Assembly (NCBI GenBank): GCA_024752435.1
Contig: CP103029.1
Location: 930,001-994,000, forward strand
From: Allantophomopsis cytisporea
Lineage: Eukaryota > Ascomycota > Leotiomycetes > Phacidiales > Phacidiaceae
Direction of reading: 5' to 3'
DNA length: 64,000 bases
Numbering within the stretch: position 1 is the stretch's first letter; each line of letters opens with the position of its first letter. Positions 59,390 to 64,000 of the stretch are shown piece after piece. The position numbers were made by a program, and so were the translations under genes. Below the pieces are notes generated by a model that was not told the origin of the DNA, ran no database searches, and was given only the letters and a program-made list of their open reading frames with translations.

Positions 59390-60730
59390 ATGTCGTTCTC
59401 TAAGATTGTCAGTGTTGCTGGTGCGATTGCTTTCGCATCCCAGGTTGCTGCTCACGGTACTGTCACTGGTATCGTCGCAGATGGAGTATACTACGAAGGT
59501 TACCATGCAAGTTTTCAATACCTTCAAACTCAACCAAAGGTTGTTGGTTGGTCCATTCCAGATGATCTTGGCAATGGCTTCATCGCACCAGATGCTTACA
59601 CCGACTCTGACATCATCTGCCATCTGAACGCTACCAACGCTCAAGCCTCTGCCACTGTCAAGGCTGGAGGAACTGTTGAGCTTCAATGGACTGCTTGGCC
59701 ATCATCTCATCACGGCCCAGTCCTTGACTACCTGGCCAACTGCAATGGTGACTGTACCACTGTCGACAAGACCACCCTTGAATTCTTCAAGATTGATGGT
59801 GTTGGTCTGATCAATGATACCACTGTCCCAGGTTCTTGGGCCAGTGATGATTTGATTGCCAATAACAACACCTGGGCTGTCACTATCCCTTCAACCATCG
59901 CCCCAGGGAGCTATGTTCTCCGTCATGAGATTATTGCTCTTCACTCTGCTGGAACCGTCGATGGTGCCCAGAATTATCCACAGTGTGTCAATCTTGAGAT
60001 CACTGGTTCCGGAACAGACTCACCTACCGGTGAACTTGCCACAGCTTTCTACACCGAGACCGATCCGGGTATTGAAGTAAACATCTACCAATCCCTCTCC
60101 ACCTACGAGGTTCCAGGTCCAACTCTCTACTCTGGTGCCACAGCTGCAGCTACCTCCGTCGCCGCTTCTTCTACCTCTGTTGCTGCTTCCTCTACCTCTG
60201 TCGCTGCTTCTTCTACCTCCGTCGTTGCCAAGGTTGCTACTTCAGCCTCTACTTCATCTGCTGCCGTACGTTTCCCTGTTCTTGTCCACATTCAATACTT
60301 ACTAAACTCTCTAATTCAGGTCACTTCCGCTGCCGATGCTAGCGCTGTGTCCTCAGCTGTTGCTGCTTTGAGTACGATCGTCCCAACGTCTGCCCTTACA
60401 GCTGTTGTCCCAACTTCAACTGCTACCTCCTCATCTGATGCCACTATGCCAGCCGGTACCACTCTTGAAGATCTCCTCTCTTGGCTCGCTATCCTTATGG
60501 AAGATGTCTTCTCCAACAAGTCCTCCGTCTCCCGCCGTCATGCTCGTGACATTGCTGTAGCCGAGGCCAAGCACGAGCGCCGCCAGTTCGCTCCAAGTGG
60601 TACTAAGCCATCTGGTGGTTTTGCTGCTCCATCTGGTCACCACCGCGGCTCTCATGGTCACGGCACTGGTTCCGTTGGTCCATTGGCTACTGGTGGTGCC
60701 AAATATGTTGTTAAAGGTGCCGGTTTCTGA
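59390..60730 (+). CDS. AA9 lytic polysaccharide monooxygenase
   Basis: Two exons (59390-60265, 60320-60730) give 428 residues; the 54-nt intron has gtacgt, a TACTAAA branch and ttcag. A signal peptide of 21 residues ends at VAA, exposing His22, the first copper ligand of the histidine brace. The second His is in WPSSHHGPVLDYLANC (His107), and the axial Tyr is Tyr196 in QNYPQCVNLEI; LRHEIIALHSAG supplies the conserved secondary His. Cys pairs at 77/199 and 118/122 fit the family. AA9 enzymes oxidatively cleave cellulose or other beta-glucans outside the cell. After the catalytic domain (to about 245) comes a Ser/Thr/Ala linker with three TSVAASS repeats and a C-terminal extension without a CBM1, containing SRRHARD and HERRQ. 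CT-rich leader and AC-rich context precede the ATG. Confidence 0.93.
   Translation: MSFSKIVSVAGAIAFASQVAAHGTVTGIVADGVYYEGYHASFQYLQTQPKVVGWSIPDDLGNGFIAPDAYTDSDIICHLNATNAQASATVKAGGTVELQWTAWPSSHHGPVLDYLANCNGDCTTVDKTTLEFFKIDGVGLINDTTVPGSWASDDLIANNNTWAVTIPSTIAPGSYVLRHEIIALHSAGTVDGAQNYPQCVNLEITGSGTDSPTGELATAFYTETDPGIEVNIYQSLSTYEVPGPTLYSGATAAATSVAASSTSVAASSTSVAASSTSVVAKVATSASTSSAAVRFPVLVHIQYLLNSLIQVTSAADASAVSSAVAALSTIVPTSALTAVVPTSTATSSSDATMPAGTTLEDLLSWLAILMEDVFSNKSSVSRRHARDIAVAEAKHERRQFAPSGTKPSGGFAAPSGHHRGSHGHGTGSVGPLATGGAKYVVKGAGF
60152..60230 (+). repeat. Coding 24-bp repeat in LPMO linker
   Basis: Three to three and a half copies of a 24-bp unit encoding TSVAASS plus Ser/Thr, differing mostly at third codon positions. 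The array builds the Ser/Thr-rich linker and could change linker length without frame loss. Confidence 0.8.
60266..60319 (+). other. 54-nt intron of the LPMO gene, stop-free and in phase
   Basis: Donor GTACGT, branch-like TACTAAA 18 nt before the end, acceptor TTCAG. Its length is divisible by three and it contains no in-frame stop, so retention would insert 18 residues, mostly hydrophobic (VRFPVLVHIQYLLNSLIQ), in the Ser/Thr linker. Confidence 0.75.
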
Positions 60731-61796
60731 GTTCCCTTGTAAGGATCAGTCACATTCACACCTGCACTCAAGAAGGTGCCGGGATGCGCTCAGCATAAAG
60801 GAAGGTTTGTCCCTCAGACATACACTCCATGTTATTTTCATGTAGATATAAATGTACTTCTGATGTTTGGAGAATTGGTGTCATCTGATAAGTTTGATTT
60901 GTCCTGTTACTGCTTCCGTACTTGATTCTGATCTAGCATCGTGTATCGTTGTAATGGACCTATGGTAACGACGTTGATTACTATGATCATATCATGACAT
61001 CATAAACCTTGTACCCCAAAATAGTATATACTGTCCGAAGCAAGACTTTAATTTTACTTGCTCATCTTTTCATTGCCGATTGTTCAAAAAATATCCTTCT
61101 AAATGCGTAGGCAGCTCCTATGTAATCATGTATCTTTTTATGAATATACACTTTTGTTGACCACATGTACTTGAATAAACGCTTAGCCCTGAATACTTTA
61201 GTGCTTTAGATATTTCTCTTCTGGAAAAAGTGCTGAACTTCCGAACAAAACAAAAGCACCTCCCAATGGGTAAAGAGCAACAATACCCAAGATCGGGTAG
61301 TTTATTATTACACTGTTTTGGCGTAGATTTTCATAGAAAAGAAAGGTGTCTCCTTTGAGTTATTTAAAGATCGATAAATAATGCCTGCGGGTTTAAACGA
61401 CTGTCAAGTGAAGTCAAGTAAAGTCACACCCGACTGCAGCATATTATAACATGTACGCTGGACTATGTTGCAAGCAAATTATAGATGCTCAAACCAATCA
61501 ACTCAGTGTAGAGAGCAAAAAAGGAGAAGTATCAATAATTATAATTCAGAACTAAACAAAAGCACAGCCGTTACAAACTATTCTGATTTAGGTGCAGAAA
61601 TCTTGAACCCCATCTTCAACCCATCATGTCTCTCATAAATCATCGTTATTCATCATCATAAACCGTGACATAGGACAAACTCCAATAAAAGGAGAAAAGG
61701 GTCCAGACGCATAGGGAAAAAAAACTCAAAAAATTAACGACAAAAAGCCAGACTGAGCAATAAAATTGAGCTGTGTCAAGGAAAGCATTGTAAGTT
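60731..61796. other. Intergenic region between convergent genes
   Basis: About 1.1 kb of AT-rich DNA between the 3' ends of the LPMO gene and the DUF3824-like gene. No gene or clear structural element is seen; a GTCAAGT direct repeat near 61402-61424 is minor. Confidence 0.5.
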
Positions 61797-64000
61797 TCAT
61801 CTCTTCTCGAATAGCGAACGAAACATATCCTTCCAGCTAACCCTCCCATCAACTACCGCTTCGACATCACTTAGAATACGCTCCACTATCTCTTCTTTCC
61901 CAGTATGCTCAATAGGTCGGCCATACTTGTCGAATCTATCGGGAAGTACCTCAATGTCTTCGTCTGATGAGCTCGGGGACGAAGAGTGTCTTCGACGATG
62001 ATGGCGAGAGGGACGGTTGTATGAAGGATCTGAGTTTCTCCTCCTTCTTTGGCGAGATAATTCAGGTTCAGGAAGAGACGAGGAGCTTTGTCCGTTGGTC
62101 TTAATCTTGGCGAGACGATGGGAAGAGGCGGGTGAAAGAGGAGCGAAGGTCACAGAACGGTTATGTGGACGCTCGAGAGAGGTTATAGAGTGGTTCTGCA
62201 TCATCATCAAATTATCTGTATGCTCCGTATCAGTATGTGGTCTTTAGATATCACGTTGATTAGAAAATGGTACAAACGCACCCTCCTCGGGAGACTCTGT
62301 TGCGAATATACTTACATTATCTCCATCTCTACCCCTTTGCGCAGCTGTACGTCCGTATGGATCTGAAGGATAAGGGTCTTGATTCGTATAGTCCCTAGGA
62401 TCATACTGAGGTACCTCATTCACATGTGTCGTAGAGGTTGTATGTTGCGTATAGCCTCCTGTGTTCTGAGGGAAGTAGGCACCACCAGAAGCTCGAGGAG
62501 GAGAGTCGGAAACACTTTCAGGGTAAGGCTCATCTTCAAAGTACTCAGGTGAGACATCGCCACGGTAATGACGTCTTTCTTCACGCTCTTCCCTCTTCCT
62601 GTCTTGATGCTTCTTGAGCTTGTTGATTCCAATTGCAGCTGCACCAGTGGCAATAGCTCCACTAGCTAGATCACGAGCTCGAGAGCGAGATCGACTTCTG
62701 CCAACGACTCTATCAGAGTCGGAGGAGTAATCGCGTCTTCTGGAATGGCTTCGAGAACGATGACTTCCACCTCCAGACATTACCGGGTCGTAGGACTCGG
62801 TTGTGGTAGTCTGCTTTGTGTAAACTGGGTCCGCGCCATACTGAACCATGCCAAGCTCAGGGTCAATGGTTTCAGCATACCCAGCAGAACGTGGCCGTGA
62901 ACGACTTCTTGATGTTCTTCTCAAGTGGTGACGGGTTTCTGCCAAAGCCTCCTCATCTTCTTGTTTAGCCTTGCGCATCTCGTAAAGACCTGCAACTGCT
63001 GCTCCAGCAAGCCCAGTAGCTGCAATTGGAACTCCGGTACGAAGACGAGAGCGAGAACGAGAGGGTAAGCCTCTTCTCTCGCGAGATTTGTTGCGAGCAT
63101 ACTCCACTACGCCAGCTACCGCCGCGGTTGCTGCGCCAGCCTTGGCCATGGCTGAGGCACGATGCTTGGGATCATGGTGCCTGCTAGCACTTCGAGTTCT
63201 TGAAAAAGCAGATACAGAACGACGCCTGGAAACACTTCGTGTGCGACTGCGGCCACGACCGAGCTCGTCGCGATTGGCGATGCGGTTCTGATTGACTTTG
63301 TTGGCTACAGCTGCTGCTACACCAAGAGCCGCGAGACCAAGACCAATTTTCAGCTTCGAATGTGAGTCCCTGCTACTAGAACGTGATCGCCGACCCCTAC
63401 TCCGCGAGTCTCTTTCTCTGTATCGGCTCCTTGCTCGTGTGGCAATCTCAGTACCAATGGCACCAAGCACAGCTCCGCCAACAACATTTCTACCCTTGTG
63501 TTCTACCTCTATACCTTGTTTCTCACGGTGGTTGGCAAGAAGGGCAGCTGCTCCAGCACCCGCAAGGGCTCCTTCAGCTAGATGCCGCTTATGTTTTGGA
63601 CTCCGTGACCTGAAGCTCTTCCTATCCCGCCGGATAATCACTTGCTCATCGTCGCTATAATCGCTGACTGAATGTGGGCGACGATCGTACCTTGCCATAG
63701 CATAGTCATCATCTCTTCCTCTACCATCTGTTTCTCGAACCTCTCTGTGATAATAGTATTCTTCGTCGTCCCGTCGAGGCTCTGGACGTGCCAACTCTTG
63801 CACCTCAGATCTATGGATGACCTCGTAACTTGGTTCTTCTCTAGCCAAAACTATGGGTTGCGGTTGAGGTGCTTCTTGAACGATAATCTGCTGTGGCTCT
63901 TGGGCTCGCTGGCGGATGATTATGGGCTGCGGAGCAGGTTCCGGGCGTTCGTAGTACTCGGTCTCCTTCTGATACCTCTCGAGCTGCATCGGTTGCTCTT
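61797..64000 (-). CDS. DUF3824-type RS-rich protein with repeated glycine-rich helices (5' end outside window)
   Basis: The upstream exon enters from the right edge and runs to 62282; a 66-nt intron (gtgcgt, ctaat branch, tacag; 62281-62216) joins it to the last exon 62215-61797. The joined frame reads ESPEEDNLMMMQNHS; without splicing it meets a TAA at 62244. At least 710 residues lie in the window. The N-terminal part is rich in Gln, Pro and Glu. Then Arg/Ser-rich stretches alternate with six short Gly/Ala helices: EGALAGAGAAALLANHREK, NVVGGAVLGAIGTEIATRAR, KIGLGLAALGVAAAVANKVN, AKAGAATAAVAGVVEYARNK, VPIAATGLAGAAVAGLYEMR and ASGAIATGAAAIGINKLKKH. The C-terminus has RSVTFAPLSPASS and IEVLPDRFDKYGRPIE, then an amphipathic end (VSWKDMFRSLFEKR). 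These match fungal DUF3824-containing proteins of unknown role. True start not visible. Confidence 0.75.

Noticed and set aside
63088..63660. Plus-strand frames across the RS-rich gene
   Set aside because: Antisense shadows of the Arg/Ser- and Ala/Gly-rich coding sequence.

Overview
The window looks like nuclear DNA of a filamentous ascomycete (Pezizomycotina), most likely a plant-associated leotiomycete-type fungus; that last placement is inference. The evidence is monocistronic genes with short introns (about 45-105 nt, GTAAGT-like donors, CTAAC/CTGAC-like branch sites, YAG acceptors), AT-rich intergenic stretches of 1-4 kb full of microsatellites, and fungal families: a QutR-like repressor, Vps62, an AA9 lytic polysaccharide monooxygenase, an Arylsulfotran_2 protein, a DUF3824-type protein and fungal C2H2 regulators. 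No bacterial operon, phage, CRISPR array or intact transposon was seen.

Layout. 1.5-2.5 kb (-): P-loop sulfotransferase-like protein. 6.4-8.5 kb (+): MFS transporter. 11.9-13.7 kb (+): secreted or membrane-anchored arylsulfotransferase-like protein. 16.0-16.9 kb (+): a probable four-exon small membrane protein. 17.8-19.9 kb (-): QutR-like quinate repressor homologue. 22.9-25.6 kb: an AT-rich stretch with one convincing small spliced membrane-protein gene and other coding-like pieces. 25.8-27.8 kb (-): four-exon hexose transporter with a pair of candidate CreA/Cre1 sites upstream. 31.2-33.7 kb (-): large protein of unknown function. 36.8-40.0 kb (+): Vps62-like protein, then a TMEM19/DUF92 membrane protein. 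40.3-43.0 kb (-): two tandem uncharacterised helical proteins that look like diverged paralogues. 45.5-53.2 kb (+): two C2H2 regulators sharing one architecture, separated by 3.5 kb of repeat-rich DNA. 54.8-57.3 kb (-): mitochondrial PPR-type protein resembling CIA84. 59.4-60.7 kb (+): AA9 LPMO with a Ser/Thr-rich linker and a C-terminal extension. 61.8-64.0 kb (-): DUF3824/RS-rich protein running off the right edge.

The genes do not form one evident pathway. Several fit a plant-material lifestyle (LPMO, hexose transporter, quinate repressor homologue), but they are dispersed. Many gene models were rebuilt here by joining exons; total lengths divisible by three and family-conserved junctions support them. 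The items most worth follow-up are the tandem helical-protein pair, the paired C2H2 regulators, the repressor homologue with an intact-looking dehydroquinase site beside a dead dehydrogenase site, the stop-free 54-nt intron in the LPMO, and the small membrane-protein genes.
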